The notes under the pieces were generated by a model. It saw only the letters and a program-made list of their open reading frames with translations, ran no database searches and was not told where the DNA came from. Positions 23,949 through 33,248 of a stretch of DNA of 64,000 bases are shown in pieces. The stretch spans positions 1 to 64,000 of the forward strand of contig NZ_LWLS01000083.1 of assembly GCF_001905095.1 (NCBI RefSeq). Direction: 5' to 3'. The stretch comes from Micromonospora sp. CB01531 (GTDB lineage: Bacteria > Actinomycetota > Actinomycetes > Mycobacteriales > Micromonosporaceae). The position numbers and the translations under genes are program-made. Within the stretch, counting starts at the first letter, position 1; each line of letters starts with the position of its first letter.

Positions 23949-25748
23949 TCACTGCCTGCTGTCGTGGGCCGTCGGCGGGGTCGGGAAGGGGAACCCACCG
24001 CCGCCCCCGGTCGGCGAACCGGTGGGTGTCGGCGTCGGGGTCGCGCTGTCGGACGGCTCAGGCGCCGCGAAGTCGACGTAGATGGTGACCGTCTTGTCCT
24101 TGGCCAGGCGGCTGCCCCCCTTCGGGTCCTGGAAGCTCACCTTGCCGGCCTGGTCCGCCGCCACCTCGTCACCGTCCCGGACATTCACCTTGTACCCAGC
24201 CTGCTTCAGCACCTTGACGGCCTGGTCCTTGGGAAAGCCGGTGACGTCCGGAACCTCGTTGAGGTTGCCCTTGGAGACCTTCACCTTGATGGTGGTGTTC
24301 TCCGGAACCGAGCTGCCCTGCTTGGGATCGGTGTCGAGAACCGTGTCCTTCGTCGCGCTGTTGTCGACGTAGTCCGGATCGACCTTCAGGCCCATGCCCT
24401 CCAACTGCTGCCTGACGTTGTCGAACCGGTTGCCTTCCACGCTGGGAATGGTGACCATCTTCGGGCCGCCGCAGATCTGGAGCGTCACGACGTCGTTCTT
24501 GGCCGCTTCCGTGCCCGGAGCCGGGCTCTGGCCGACCACGGTGCCCTTCTCGCAGGTCGCGTTCTGCACCGGGTCGCCGGGCTCCCAGCGGAGGCCAGCC
24601 TGCTGGATCTCACTCGTCGCGACCGCCTGGCTCTTGCCCTGCACCCCCGGGACCTGGACCTTGTCGGCGCCGGTCTGGTTGAGCCAGAGGGCGGCGGCCA
24701 GGGCGATCACCGCGAGTACGCCGAGCGCGGCGAAGGTGGCGATCACCCAGGCGGAGCTCTTGCGCTTGCGCGGGTCGCCGACCCGGGCCGGGATCTGCTG
24801 CCGGGTCTGCGGCCCCATCACCTGCGTCTGGTAGCCCCCCGCCCCGGCCGGGGCCATCGGGGCGGTCTCGTCGGCCGGCATGACCGGGGTGGCCAGGACC
24901 GGCCGGCCGGCGGCGGCGCGGAGCAGGTCCGCCCGCATCTCGCCGGCGCTCTGGTAGCGGTTCAGCGGGTTCTTGGACAGCGCCTTGAGCACGATGGCGT
25001 CGACCGCGGGGTTGACCTCCGGGTTGATGCTGCTCGGCGTCGGCGGGGCCTCCCGCACGTGCTGGTACGCGACGCTGACCGGGCTGTCCCCGACGAACGG
25101 CGGGTGCCCGCAGAGCAGCTCGAACAGCACGCAGCCGGCCGCGTAGACGTCGGAGCGCGCGTCGACCGCCTCACCGCGGGCCTGCTCGGGGGAGAGGTAC
25201 TGCGCGGTGCCGATGACGGCGCTGGTCTGCGTCATCGTGGTGGCCCCGCTGGCCAGCGCCCGGGCGATGCCGAAGTCCATCACCTTGACCTGGCCGGTCT
25301 GGGTGAGCATGACGTTGCCGGGCTTGATGTCCCGGTGGATGATCCCGTGGCGGTGGCTGAACTCGAGCGCCGCGCACATGTCGGCGCAGATCTCCAGCGC
25401 CCGCCGCGGCTGCAGCCGACCTTCGGCGCCCAGCACCTCCTTGAGGGTCCGCCCGTTGACGAACTCCATCACGATGAAGGGCAGCGTCTCGCCGGTCGGC
25501 GCGGTCTCCTCGCCGGTGTCGTACACGGCGACGATGGCCGGGTGGTTGAGCGAGGCGGCGTTCTGCGCCTCACGCCGGAACCGCATCTGGAAAGTGGCGT
25601 CCCGGGCCAGGTCTGCCCGGAGCATCTTGATCGCGACATCCCGACCGAGCCGGAGATCGCGACCGCGGTGCACCTCCGCCATGCCGCCGTAGCCGAGCAG
25701 CTCGCCGACCTGGTACCTGCCACCGAGCAGGCGGGCCTGCGCTGTCAT
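23949..25748 (-). CDS. pknB: Ser/Thr protein kinase PknB with three PASTA domains
   Basis: The 599-residue protein has a Hanks-type kinase (residues 1-275; Lys41 in DVAIKM, HRDIKPGN 138-145, DFG 158-160, activation loop with TTMTQTSAVIGT), a linker, one TM helix (about 333-356) and three PASTA domains (about 363-430, 431-493, 495-559), then a Pro/Thr tail. PASTA domains bind muropeptides or lipid II. It phosphorylates wall-growth and division proteins; FhaA, FhaB and PstP in the same cluster are expected partners. Mycobacterial PknB has four PASTA domains; this one has three. Its start overlaps the pknA stop (ATGA). Confidence 0.93.
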   Translation of the reverse strand: MTAQARLLGGRYQVGELLGYGGMAEVHRGRDLRLGRDVAIKMLRADLARDATFQMRFRREAQNAASLNHPAIVAVYDTGEETAPTGETLPFIVMEFVNGRTLKEVLGAEGRLQPRRALEICADMCAALEFSHRHGIIHRDIKPGNVMLTQTGQVKVMDFGIARALASGATTMTQTSAVIGTAQYLSPEQARGEAVDARSDVYAAGCVLFELLCGHPPFVGDSPVSVAYQHVREAPPTPSSINPEVNPAVDAIVLKALSKNPLNRYQSAGEMRADLLRAAAGRPVLATPVMPADETAPMAPAGAGGYQTQVMGPQTRQQIPARVGDPRKRKSSAWVIATFAALGVLAVIALAAALWLNQTGADKVQVPGVQGKSQAVATSEIQQAGLRWEPGDPVQNATCEKGTVVGQSPAPGTEAAKNDVVTLQICGGPKMVTIPSVEGNRFDNVRQQLEGMGLKVDPDYVDNSATKDTVLDTDPKQGSSVPENTTIKVKVSKGNLNEVPDVTGFPKDQAVKVLKQAGYKVNVRDGDEVAADQAGKVSFQDPKGGSRLAKDKTVTIYVDFAAPEPSDSATPTPTPTGSPTGGGGGFPFPTPPTAHDSRQ

Positions 25749-27103
25749 CGCGTCTCTCGTCCTTCGCTCGTCGTCGTGTCGCCGCCAGCCGGCTGGAGCC
25801 GTACCTCACGACGGTACGACGTCCGGGCCAGATCGTCCCCTCCGTGGGCCCGCACCGCGCCGGAGGTCACGCTCACCGGGGCAAGCGCGCCGGGGTCCCC
25901 GGCCAAGCTGCCCTTCTTGTACTTGTACGAAATCACGCCCGAGCAGAGCACGACCAGTATGGCCACCACGATCGCGATCACCCACCGCCCGGACCGGGAC
26001 CCGCGGGGAGCCGGGGCGGCCGGCGGGCTGGCGTACCTGAGGGGGTTGGGCTGCCGGGGCGGCGGGACGGTCGCCGCGCCGCGTGGGGCCAGCGGCGGGC
26101 GGGGCTGCGGGGCGGGCGGCGCCACCGCGGCCGGCCGGGCGGCGACCGGTGGGCGGCCGGCCACCGTGGGGGGGTGGGGCTGCGGTCGCGGCGCGGCCGG
26201 GACCTGCGCCCGGGCCGCCGGCGCCGCCGATGAGGAGGGTACGGCGGAGACGGGCCCCGGACGTCCGCCGGCGCGCGCCTGCTGCGACAGGGCGAGCTTG
26301 GCCTGCCGGGCCACGCTGGCCAGGGCGGCGGCGCTGGGCCAACGGGCCGCAGGGTCCTTCGCCAGGGCCCGCTCGACGACGGCGCGGACCTGGGGCGGGA
26401 TGTCGGCGGGGAGCGGCCGGGGAGCCTCCCGGACGTGCTTCATGGCGATTTCGAGGGGGTTGTCCCCCTCGAACGGCCGCCGGCCGGCGAGGCACTGGTA
26501 CGCGACCACGCCGAGCGCGTACACGTCGGAGGCGGGGGTGGCGACGGCGCCGGTGGCCTGCTCCGGGGAGATGTACGAGGCCGTGCCGAGCACCGAGCCA
26601 GCGGCGGTGAGCTGGCCGACCAGGTCGGAACGGGCGATCCCGAAGTCGGTGAGCACCAGCGTGCCGTTCGGCCGGACCAGCAGGTTGCCCGGCTTCACGT
26701 CGCGGTGCACGATGCCCTTCTCGTGGGCCGCGTGGAGCGCGTCGGCGGCCTGCGCCAGCAGGGCCATCGTCCGGGCGGGGGTGAGCCGCCCGACCCGGCT
26801 GAGCGTGGCGGAGAGCGCGTCGCCCTCGACGTACTCCATGACCAGGAAGGCGATCTGCTGGTCGCTGCCGAAGTCGTAGACGTCCACCACGCCGGGGTGG
26901 TTGATGGTGGCCATGGTCCGCGCCTCGCCGCGGAACCGCTCGGCGAAGCCGGGCTCGTCCAGCAGGGCGGGGAGCAGGCTCTTCACGGCGACCGTACGAC
27001 CCAGCACCTGGTCGGTGCCGCGCCAGACGTCGCCCATGCCACCGCTGGCGATCCGCTCGTCGAGGCGGTAGCGGTTGCCGAGCTGCACCCCTGGGCTGAG
27101 CAT
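25745..27103 (-). CDS. pknA: Ser/Thr protein kinase PknA
   Basis: The 452-residue protein has a kinase domain (1-275; Lys in VAVKSL, HRDVKPGN, DFGIAR, ASGGMGDV glycine loop), a very Pro/Ala-rich linker, and one TM helix (WVIAIVVAILVVLCSGVISY, about 375-397) followed by a short external tail without PASTA. It is the usual PknA partner of PknB. It is translationally coupled to pknB (ATGA overlap) and follows pbpA by one base. Confidence 0.92.
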   Translation of the reverse strand: MLSPGVQLGNRYRLDERIASGGMGDVWRGTDQVLGRTVAVKSLLPALLDEPGFAERFRGEARTMATINHPGVVDVYDFGSDQQIAFLVMEYVEGDALSATLSRVGRLTPARTMALLAQAADALHAAHEKGIVHRDVKPGNLLVRPNGTLVLTDFGIARSDLVGQLTAAGSVLGTASYISPEQATGAVATPASDVYALGVVAYQCLAGRRPFEGDNPLEIAMKHVREAPRPLPADIPPQVRAVVERALAKDPAARWPSAAALASVARQAKLALSQQARAGGRPGPVSAVPSSSAAPAARAQVPAAPRPQPHPPTVAGRPPVAARPAAVAPPAPQPRPPLAPRGAATVPPPRQPNPLRYASPPAAPAPRGSRSGRWVIAIVVAILVVLCSGVISYKYKKGSLAGDPGALAPVSVTSGAVRAHGGDDLARTSYRREVRLQPAGGDTTTSEGRETR

Positions 27104-27104
27104 G

Positions 27105-28619
27105 TCAGCGGCCTCCGGAGCCGGCGATGGCCGCCTCCATGATCCGGCCGGCGATCCGGGCCGCCTCGGCGCTGCCGCCCTTGCCGGCCCGCTCCAGCTC
27201 CACGCAGACGGCGGAGATCGGGGTGCCGTTCTTGTCGAGCGCGAAGCCGATGAACCAGCCGTGGTCGGGCGTGTCCGGGCCGGACTGGGCGGTACCGGTC
27301 TTGCCGCCGACCGTGTAGCCCTTGATGGCGGCGTTCTCGCCGGTGCCCTTCTTGACGACGCTGACCATCATGTCCTGCAGGTCGGCAGCCACCTGGCCGC
27401 TCACCGGCCGGCGCAGCTCGCGCGGCTTGGCGGTGTAGTAGCTGGTGGTGCGGTCCGGGGCGAGCAGCTGCTTGACCAGGTACGGCCGCATCTGGCTGCC
27501 GCCGTTGGCGACCGAGGCGGCGATCAGCGCGCCCTGCAGCGGCGTCATCCGCACGTTGTTCTGCCCGATCGAGGACTGGGCCAACGCGGCCGGGTCGGTG
27601 CCCCCGTCCGGGTTCTGCATGTCACCGGTCCGGCTGGCCGCCACCGGCAGGCCGCCCTCGTTGAGCTGCCCGACGGTGAGGTCGTCCTGCTCGAAGCCGA
27701 ACTGGCGGGCCTTCTCCTTGACCTTGTCGGCTCCGAGCTTCACGCCGAGCTGTGCGAAGCCGGTGTTGCAGGAGAAGGTGACGGCGTCCTTGAGGGTCAC
27801 CGGGGTGCCGGTGGGCCCGGGGCAGATGGTCGCGGCGGCGTTCTTGATCGGCGAGCCCGAGGTCGGCGGGGTGTAGCTCGACCCGGCCGGGATCTCGGTC
27901 TGCGGGCCGATGCCGCTTTCCAGGGCCGCCGCGGCCATCACGATCTTGAAGGTGGAGCCGGGGGGCAGGGTTTCGGACAGGGCCCGGTTGGCCAGCGGGC
28001 GGTCCGGATCCCTGTTGAGCTTGTTGTACGCCGTCTGGGCCGCCTCGGTGTCGTGGCTGACCAGCGGGTTCGGGTCGAAGCTCGGCATGGAGACCAGCGC
28101 CTGCACGGCCCCGGAACGCGGGTCGATCGCGATCGCCGCGCCCCGGGTGGCCCCGACCCGGTTGTTCTGCAGCTCCTTGAAGGCCGTCGCCTGCGCACCC
28201 TTGGAAAGGGTCAGCAGCACGTTGCCGCCACCGGTCTTGTTACCGGTGAACATGTCCTTCACCCGGTCGCCGATGAGCTGGTCGCTGGTGCCGGCGAGGA
28301 AGTCGTTCTCGACCTGCTCGATGCCGATGTCGCCCAGGTTGACCGGCTTGTAGCCGAGCACGTGCGCGTACACCTCGCCGTCCGGGTAGCTGCGCTGGAA
28401 CTTCAGCTTGCCGCCGGTCTCCTTGCTGAGGGCGTACGCGGTGCCGCCGACCTCGATGTTGCCGCGCTTGCGGTCGTACTCGGCGACCTGGACCCGGCCG
28501 TTGTAGTCGCTGTTGCGGTATTCGTCGGCCTTGTAGGCCTGAATCCAGTTCAGGTTCGCGAAGAGCAGCCCGAAAAGGATCATCACGACCACGCCGACGC
28601 GGCGCAGGGGTGCGTTCAC
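27105..28619 (-). CDS. pbpA: Class B penicillin-binding protein (PbpA)
   Basis: The 504-residue transpeptidase has an N-terminal TM anchor (VGVVVMILFGLLFANL), a dimerisation domain, and the penicillin-binding domain with Ser222 in PGSTFK, SCN (SCNTGF) and KTGT (GGKTGTAQ). It crosslinks stem peptides in elongation or division, with RodA/FtsW as the glycosyltransferase partner encoded next to it. Its start overlaps the stop of the rodA gene. Confidence 0.93.
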   Translation of the reverse strand: MNAPLRRVGVVVMILFGLLFANLNWIQAYKADEYRNSDYNGRVQVAEYDRKRGNIEVGGTAYALSKETGGKLKFQRSYPDGEVYAHVLGYKPVNLGDIGIEQVENDFLAGTSDQLIGDRVKDMFTGNKTGGGNVLLTLSKGAQATAFKELQNNRVGATRGAAIAIDPRSGAVQALVSMPSFDPNPLVSHDTEAAQTAYNKLNRDPDRPLANRALSETLPPGSTFKIVMAAAALESGIGPQTEIPAGSSYTPPTSGSPIKNAAATICPGPTGTPVTLKDAVTFSCNTGFAQLGVKLGADKVKEKARQFGFEQDDLTVGQLNEGGLPVAASRTGDMQNPDGGTDPAALAQSSIGQNNVRMTPLQGALIAASVANGGSQMRPYLVKQLLAPDRTTSYYTAKPRELRRPVSGQVAADLQDMMVSVVKKGTGENAAIKGYTVGGKTGTAQSGPDTPDHGWFIGFALDKNGTPISAVCVELERAGKGGSAEAARIAGRIMEAAIAGSGGR

Positions 28620-30103
28620 GGCCGGATCACCTCCGTGGGAGCACCGTGCAGCTGCTCGGGCGGGCCGCCGGACGGCCGGACCGCCGGGCCACCGGGCCCC
28701 ACCGGCCGGCGAGCGCCGTCGGAGACCCGGAGCAGGACCGCGATGAGCAGCCAGTTCGCCATCAGCGACGAGCCACCGGCGGAGAGGAACGGGGTGGTCT
28801 GACCGGTCAGCGGGATGAGCTTGCTGATCCCGCCGACGATGACGAAGACCTGCAGGCCCAGGGTGAAGGCCAGGCCGCCGGCGAGCAGCTTGCCGAACGA
28901 GTCCCGCACCGCGAGGGCGGCCCGCAGCCCCCGCTCGACGATCAGCAGGTAGACCACGAGCAGCGCGGAGAGGCCGAAGAGCCCGATCTCCTCGCCGATG
29001 CCGGCGAAGATGAAGTCCGTCTGCACCTCGGGCAGCAGGGTCGGTTGGCCACCGCCCGGTCCAGCCCCGAAGAGGCCGCCGGTGCCGAGCGTGAGCAGAC
29101 CCTGGACGAGCTGGTAACCCTTGTCGTACGGGTCACCGAACGGGTCCAGCCAGATCTCCGCCCGCAGGTAGAAGTTGGCGAACGGACCGCCCACCGTGCC
29201 GCCCAGCAGGTAGGCCAGGTAGGCGCCGCCGAAGAACAGGATCAGACCGATGAGCAGCCAACTGACCCGTTCGGTGGCGATGTAGAGCGTCACCACGAAC
29301 ATGCCGAAGTAGAGCAGCGAGGTGCCCAGGTCCTTCTCGAAGACCAGGACCAGGAGGCTGATGATCCAGACCACCAGGACCGGCCCGAGGTCCCGCCCGC
29401 GCGGGAAGTCGATGCCGAGCACCCGCCGGCTGGCCAGCGACAGCACCTCCCGCTTGCGGACCAGGTAGTAGGCGAAGAAGGCGAGCAGGGCGAGCTTGGC
29501 GAACTCACCCGGCTGGATCGAGAACCCACCGATCCGGATCCACAGCTTGGCGTTGTTGATCTCGGAGAACCGGGCCGGCAGCACCGCCGGGATCATCACC
29601 AGCACGATGCCGGCCAGCCCCAGGGTGTACGCGTACCGGGAGAGCGACCGGTGGTCCCGCATGATCGCCAGCAGGGCGGCGGCGAGGATCACCGCAGCGA
29701 GCGTCCAGGCGAGCTGCCGGCCGCCCGTGCCGGCGAAGATGGCGAGGTGCTCCCGGTCGGCCGGGGCGGCCTGGGCCAGGTCGTAACGGCGCAGGAAGCC
29801 CACGCCGATGCCGTTGAGCAGGGCGACCGCCGGCAGCAACGCCGGGTCGGCGAAGGGCGCCAGCCATCGGATGATCAGGTGCAGGCCGAGGAAGACCAGC
29901 CCCAGCGCGGCGGCCGGGATCCAGAAATCCGGGGTGACCGTGTCCAGCACGGTCGCCTCGACCGTCGCCGAGTATGCCGCCACCAGCACCATGGCGAGCA
30001 GGAGCAGGGACAGCTCGGCGTTACGCCGGGACCGGGCCAGGCGCACGCCAGGCTGCTCGCCCGTCGAGACGGGCGAGGTTGCCGGTACGGCGGCTGCGGT
30101 CAC
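28616..30103 (-). CDS. rodA: FtsW/RodA/SpoVE-family peptidoglycan glycosyltransferase
   Basis: The 495-residue protein has about ten TM helices and SEDS hallmarks (RIGGFSIQPGEFAKLALLAF, DLGTSLLYFGMF, GEEIGLFGLSALLVVYLLI). It polymerises lipid II, paired with PbpA. RodA (elongation) is favoured from cluster order, although FtsW cannot be excluded. It starts at GTG 30103, 28 bp after pstP. Confidence 0.88.
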   Translation of the reverse strand: MTAAAVPATSPVSTGEQPGVRLARSRRNAELSLLLLAMVLVAAYSATVEATVLDTVTPDFWIPAAALGLVFLGLHLIIRWLAPFADPALLPAVALLNGIGVGFLRRYDLAQAAPADREHLAIFAGTGGRQLAWTLAAVILAAALLAIMRDHRSLSRYAYTLGLAGIVLVMIPAVLPARFSEINNAKLWIRIGGFSIQPGEFAKLALLAFFAYYLVRKREVLSLASRRVLGIDFPRGRDLGPVLVVWIISLLVLVFEKDLGTSLLYFGMFVVTLYIATERVSWLLIGLILFFGGAYLAYLLGGTVGGPFANFYLRAEIWLDPFGDPYDKGYQLVQGLLTLGTGGLFGAGPGGGQPTLLPEVQTDFIFAGIGEEIGLFGLSALLVVYLLIVERGLRAALAVRDSFGKLLAGGLAFTLGLQVFVIVGGISKLIPLTGQTTPFLSAGGSSLMANWLLIAVLLRVSDGARRPVGPGGPAVRPSGGPPEQLHGAPTEVIRP

Positions 30104-30131
30104 GGATGAGTCCTCGGGCTCAAGCCGACGG

Positions 30132-31568
30132 TCACTCCGGCGACCGGCAGCCTGCCGGGTCGACCGGCGGGACCGTGTCGGAGGGGGCGACGTCGGGCGT
30201 GGTGGTGGACGCGGTCGGGGCGGTGGCCGGCGCGCTGGCGGTGGCGCTGACGGCCGGGGCCAGCGGGCTGGCCGTCCCGGTCGGGACAGCGGTCGGGGAG
30301 ACGGACGGCGTCGGGCTGACCGCGGCCGCCGTCGGGCTCGGCGGGCAGGTCGGCTTGAGGTTCGGGTTGGCCGGGTCGTCGCTGGTCAGCTCGGCCAGCC
30401 GGCGCTCGGCGTCCGGCTCGCTCTTCGCCTGGATGCCCTGCTTCACCTGCTCCTGCGCAGCCAGGGTGAGGTCGTCCAGCTTGGCCGGGCTGGTGGCGTG
30501 CACGCTCGACAGGTCGAGCCCGGCGATCTGGCCCGGCACCCCACGGAAGACCGCGAGCTTGCCGTCCTCGGTGGCGCCGACGTAGTACTGGCGCTGGGTG
30601 TAGCTCCACCCGCCGAAGAGGCCACCGCCGAGGATGACCAGCAGCGCCAGCAGCATCGCCGCGGTACGCACCGGGCGGTGCCGACGGCGTTCCGGCTCGT
30701 CCTCGCGGTCCACCGGATCCTCCGGCGCGGCCGGCCGCGGCGCGGACAGGGCCGAGGCGCGGGCCGCCGGGGTGGACCCGTCCGCAGAGGTCGCCATGCC
30801 CCGGTCCCGGGCGGCGGCGCCGCCGACGATCGGGGATGCCTCGACGATGTCCTGGTCGGTGGCGTCGGCGATGATCACCGTGATGTTGTCCGGGCCGCCG
30901 CCGCGCAGGGCGAGCTGCACCAGGCGCTCGACGCACTGCTGCGGATCGGCGTACTCGCGCATCGTGTCGGCGATGGTGTCCGCGCTGACCACGCCGGACA
31001 GCCCGTCGGAGCAGATCAGGTAGCGGTCGCCGGGGAGCACCTGGCGGACGCTGTACTCCGGGTCGATGTCGCGGCCGTCCAGCGCCCGGGTGAGCAGCGA
31101 CCGCTGGGGGTGGCTGCTCGCCTCCTCCGCGCTGATCCGGCCCTCGTCGACGAGCATCTGGACGTACGTGTCGTCCTTGGTGATCTGCGCGAACTCGCCG
31201 TTCCGCAGGAGATAGGCGCGCGAGTCGCCGATGTGGACCATGCCGAGCTTGCTGCCCGAGAAGAGGGTGGCGGTGAGCGTGGTGCCCATCCCCTCCAGCT
31301 GCGGGTTGGCGTCGACGGTCTCGCGGAGCTGTTGGTTGGCGGTGCCCACGGCGGAACGCAGCGCGTCGACGAGGGCGTCCCCCGGGACGTCCTCGTCGAG
31401 GGGCGCCATGGCACCGATGACGATGTTGCTGGCGACGTCACCGGCGGCCATGCCGCCCATGCCGTCGGCGACGGCGAGCAGCCGCGGCCCGGCGTAGACG
31501 GAATCCTGGTTACCGTCTCGGATCAGACCGCGGTCGCTGTGGGCCGCATAGCGCAGGGTCAAAGTCAT
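30132..31568 (-). CDS. pstP: PP2C-family Ser/Thr phosphatase PstP
   Basis: The 478-residue protein has the PP2C domain (residues 1-240; RDGNQDS, VADGMGGMAAGD, GDSRAYLLR, CSDGLSGVV, GPDNITVIIADA), a linker, one TM helix (about 300-322) and a long Pro/Thr/Ser tail outside. It removes phosphates from substrates of PknA/PknB and is the only phosphatase encoded in the cluster. Its start overlaps the fhaB stop by ATGA. Confidence 0.92.
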   Translation of the reverse strand: MTLTLRYAAHSDRGLIRDGNQDSVYAGPRLLAVADGMGGMAAGDVASNIVIGAMAPLDEDVPGDALVDALRSAVGTANQQLRETVDANPQLEGMGTTLTATLFSGSKLGMVHIGDSRAYLLRNGEFAQITKDDTYVQMLVDEGRISAEEASSHPQRSLLTRALDGRDIDPEYSVRQVLPGDRYLICSDGLSGVVSADTIADTMREYADPQQCVERLVQLALRGGGPDNITVIIADATDQDIVEASPIVGGAAARDRGMATSADGSTPAARASALSAPRPAAPEDPVDREDEPERRRHRPVRTAAMLLALLVILGGGLFGGWSYTQRQYYVGATEDGKLAVFRGVPGQIAGLDLSSVHATSPAKLDDLTLAAQEQVKQGIQAKSEPDAERRLAELTSDDPANPNLKPTCPPSPTAAAVSPTPSVSPTAVPTGTASPLAPAVSATASAPATAPTASTTTPDVAPSDTVPPVDPAGCRSPE

Positions 31569-32050
31569 GGCCGTAATTCGAGGGAGGTGCGGCCGATCCG
31601 GATCGGCACGCCGAGGGGGACGGGGGTTGGTCCGGTGACCTTAGCGCGATCCAGGTAGGTGCCGTTAGTCGATCCGAGGTCCTCGACGAACCACTGCCCG
31701 TCGCGCGGCACCAGCCGGGCGTGTCGCGCCGACGCGTAGTCGTCGGTGATGACCAGCGTCGAATCCTCGGCCCGACCGATGGTGATCTGCGACTCGCCGA
31801 GGGTGATCCGGGTGCCGGCCAGCTGGCCGGCGGTGACCACCAGCTGGTGCGCGGCTCTGCCCCGCTTCACCTTCGCCGGCCTCGCCGCCTGCCCGGTCGA
31901 GGCCCCGACCGTGCGCGGCGCGGCCACCAGCCGACCCGACCGGGCCCCCGCGAAGAGATCTCGGCGGATCACCCCGACCACCGTGAACACGAAGATCCAC
32001 AGCAGGATGAGGAACCCGAACCGGGCGACGGTGATGACGAGTTCCGGCAA
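31565..32050 (-). CDS. fhaB: FHA-domain protein FhaB (FipA)
   Basis: The 161-residue protein has an N-terminal TM helix (VARFGFLILLWIFVFTVVGV) and an FHA domain (about residues 75-160; ITIGRAEDS, SARHARL, STNGTYLD). FHA domains bind phosphothreonine; FhaB is a PknA/PknB substrate linked to division (known from mycobacteria). Confidence 0.9.
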   Translation of the reverse strand: MPELVITVARFGFLILLWIFVFTVVGVIRRDLFAGARSGRLVAAPRTVGASTGQAARPAKVKRGRAAHQLVVTAGQLAGTRITLGESQITIGRAEDSTLVITDDYASARHARLVPRDGQWFVEDLGSTNGTYLDRAKVTGPTPVPLGVPIRIGRTSLELRP

Positions 32051-32056
32051 GGCGGA

Positions 32057-32818
32057 TCAGCCGTCCACGCGGAAGGTCAGGGTGGTCGTGCCCAACTGGA
32101 TCATGTCGCCCGGGTTGAGGGCGACCGCGGAGACGCGCTGGCCGTTGACCATCGTGCCGTTGGTGGAGCCGAGGTCGGTCAGCACGACCTGGCCGCCGTC
32201 GAAGTCGAGCCGGGCGTGCCGCCGCGAGATGCCGACGTCGGGCAGGCGCAGGTTGGCCTGGTCGCCGCGGCCGATCACGGTCGAGCCCATCTGGAGCGGG
32301 TACGTGCGGCCGTCACCGGAGACCAGCCGGACGTTGCGGCCGCCGCCGTGCCCCGGCGGCGGGCCGTAGCCGCCACCCTGGTCGTACGACGGGTAGGCCG
32401 GGCCGGCGTCGTAGCCGCCGGGCGCGGAGACCGGGGCGACGTCGCCGCCGGTGTAGACCTCGGCGGTGACCCGGAACATCCCGGTGTCCAGCCCTTCGCC
32501 ACGCTCGACCTCGACGATCACGTCGCCGTAGACCGTCCAGGCCTGCTCGCCGATGAACTCCGCCTGCGACTGGGCCAGCTCCTGGGCCAGCGCGGCGGCG
32601 TACGGCGCCAGCCGACTGTGGTCGTACGGCGAGAGATCGATCACGTAGCGGTTGGGCACCAACGTGCGCCCACCGGCCAGGATCGCCTTGTGCGCCTCGG
32701 CCTCCCGCTGCATGGCGTTGAGGATCTCCACGGGGTGGACCACCCCTTTGAAGACCTTGGCGAAGGCCCCCTCGACCAGGCCTTCCAGACGCTTCTCGAA
32801 GCGTTGCAGCACGCTCAC
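32057..32818 (-). CDS. fhaA: FHA-domain protein FhaA with DUF3662 N-terminus
   Basis: The 253-residue protein begins VSVLQRFEKRLEGLVEG, the DUF3662 domain (residues 1-120), has a Pro/Gly/Tyr linker (about 125-160) and a C-terminal FHA domain (about 165-250; STVIGRGDQANLRLPD, SRRHARLDF, STNGTMVNGQR). It is a phosphothreonine-binding regulator of wall synthesis in the PknA/PknB pathway. GTG at 32818 is used because family members start MSVLQRFEKR; the longer frame is not supported. Confidence 0.9.
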   Translation of the reverse strand: MSVLQRFEKRLEGLVEGAFAKVFKGVVHPVEILNAMQREAEAHKAILAGGRTLVPNRYVIDLSPYDHSRLAPYAAALAQELAQSQAEFIGEQAWTVYGDVIVEVERGEGLDTGMFRVTAEVYTGGDVAPVSAPGGYDAGPAYPSYDQGGGYGPPPGHGGGRNVRLVSGDGRTYPLQMGSTVIGRGDQANLRLPDVGISRRHARLDFDGGQVVLTDLGSTNGTMVNGQRVSAVALNPGDMIQLGTTTLTFRVDG

Positions 32819-33055
32819 CGGCTCCTCCTCGGGTTCCGAGGCAATGATGGTATCCGGACACCGCCTCCGCAGCTCACACGCCGCTCGGCCGGCAGCCGGC
32901 GGCCCGTTCGTGGCCTGCCCTGCGGTCGTGCTACAGTTTCGTCCGCCACGAACGGTGATCGCTCGTGGCGATGACCGGGAACAGCGTAATATGTCTCGGC
33001 ACCTGCCGCAGTCGGCGGGACCGGGATGAGTTACGGTGTTCCAGGTCAAGGCCAC

Positions 33056-33141
33056 GGGGAAGTGGCGGAATGGCAGACGCGCACGGTTCAGGTCCGTGTG
33101 CCCGAAAGGGCGTGGGGGTTCAACTCCCCCCTTCCCCACCA
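33056..33141 (+). tRNA. tRNA-Leu(CAG)
   Basis: The acceptor stem GGGGAAG (33056-33062) pairs with CTTCCCC (33131-33137), with encoded CCA at 33139-33141. The anticodon arm CACGG-TTCAGGT-CCGTG gives anticodon CAG, reading CTG, the main leucine codon of this DNA. The long variable arm is typical of tRNA-Leu. Confidence 0.95.
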
Positions 33142-33144
33142 TCA

Positions 33145-33173
33145 CGAGGGCTCCGCACATAGCGGGGCCCTCG
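33145..33173 (+). terminator. Terminator after tRNA-Leu
   Basis: CGAGGGCTCCGC (33145-33156) against GCGGGGCCCTCG (33162-33173), a 12-bp stem with one G-T pair, immediately after the tRNA. Confidence 0.8.
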
Positions 33174-33248
33174 CGCCATATCGGGGCGTGCCGGGCGTCA
33201 CGCTATGCTCCGATGGTTTCCCTGCCCCCTATCGATCAGGAGTGGCGT

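Noticed and set aside
23835..26879. Very long plus-strand frame over pknB/pknA
   Set aside because: The minus strand encodes two complete kinases; the opposite frame is a high-GC antisense artefact.
27075..30109. Plus-strand frames over pbpA and rodA
   Set aside because: Same reason: they run antisense to enzymes with intact catalytic motifs.
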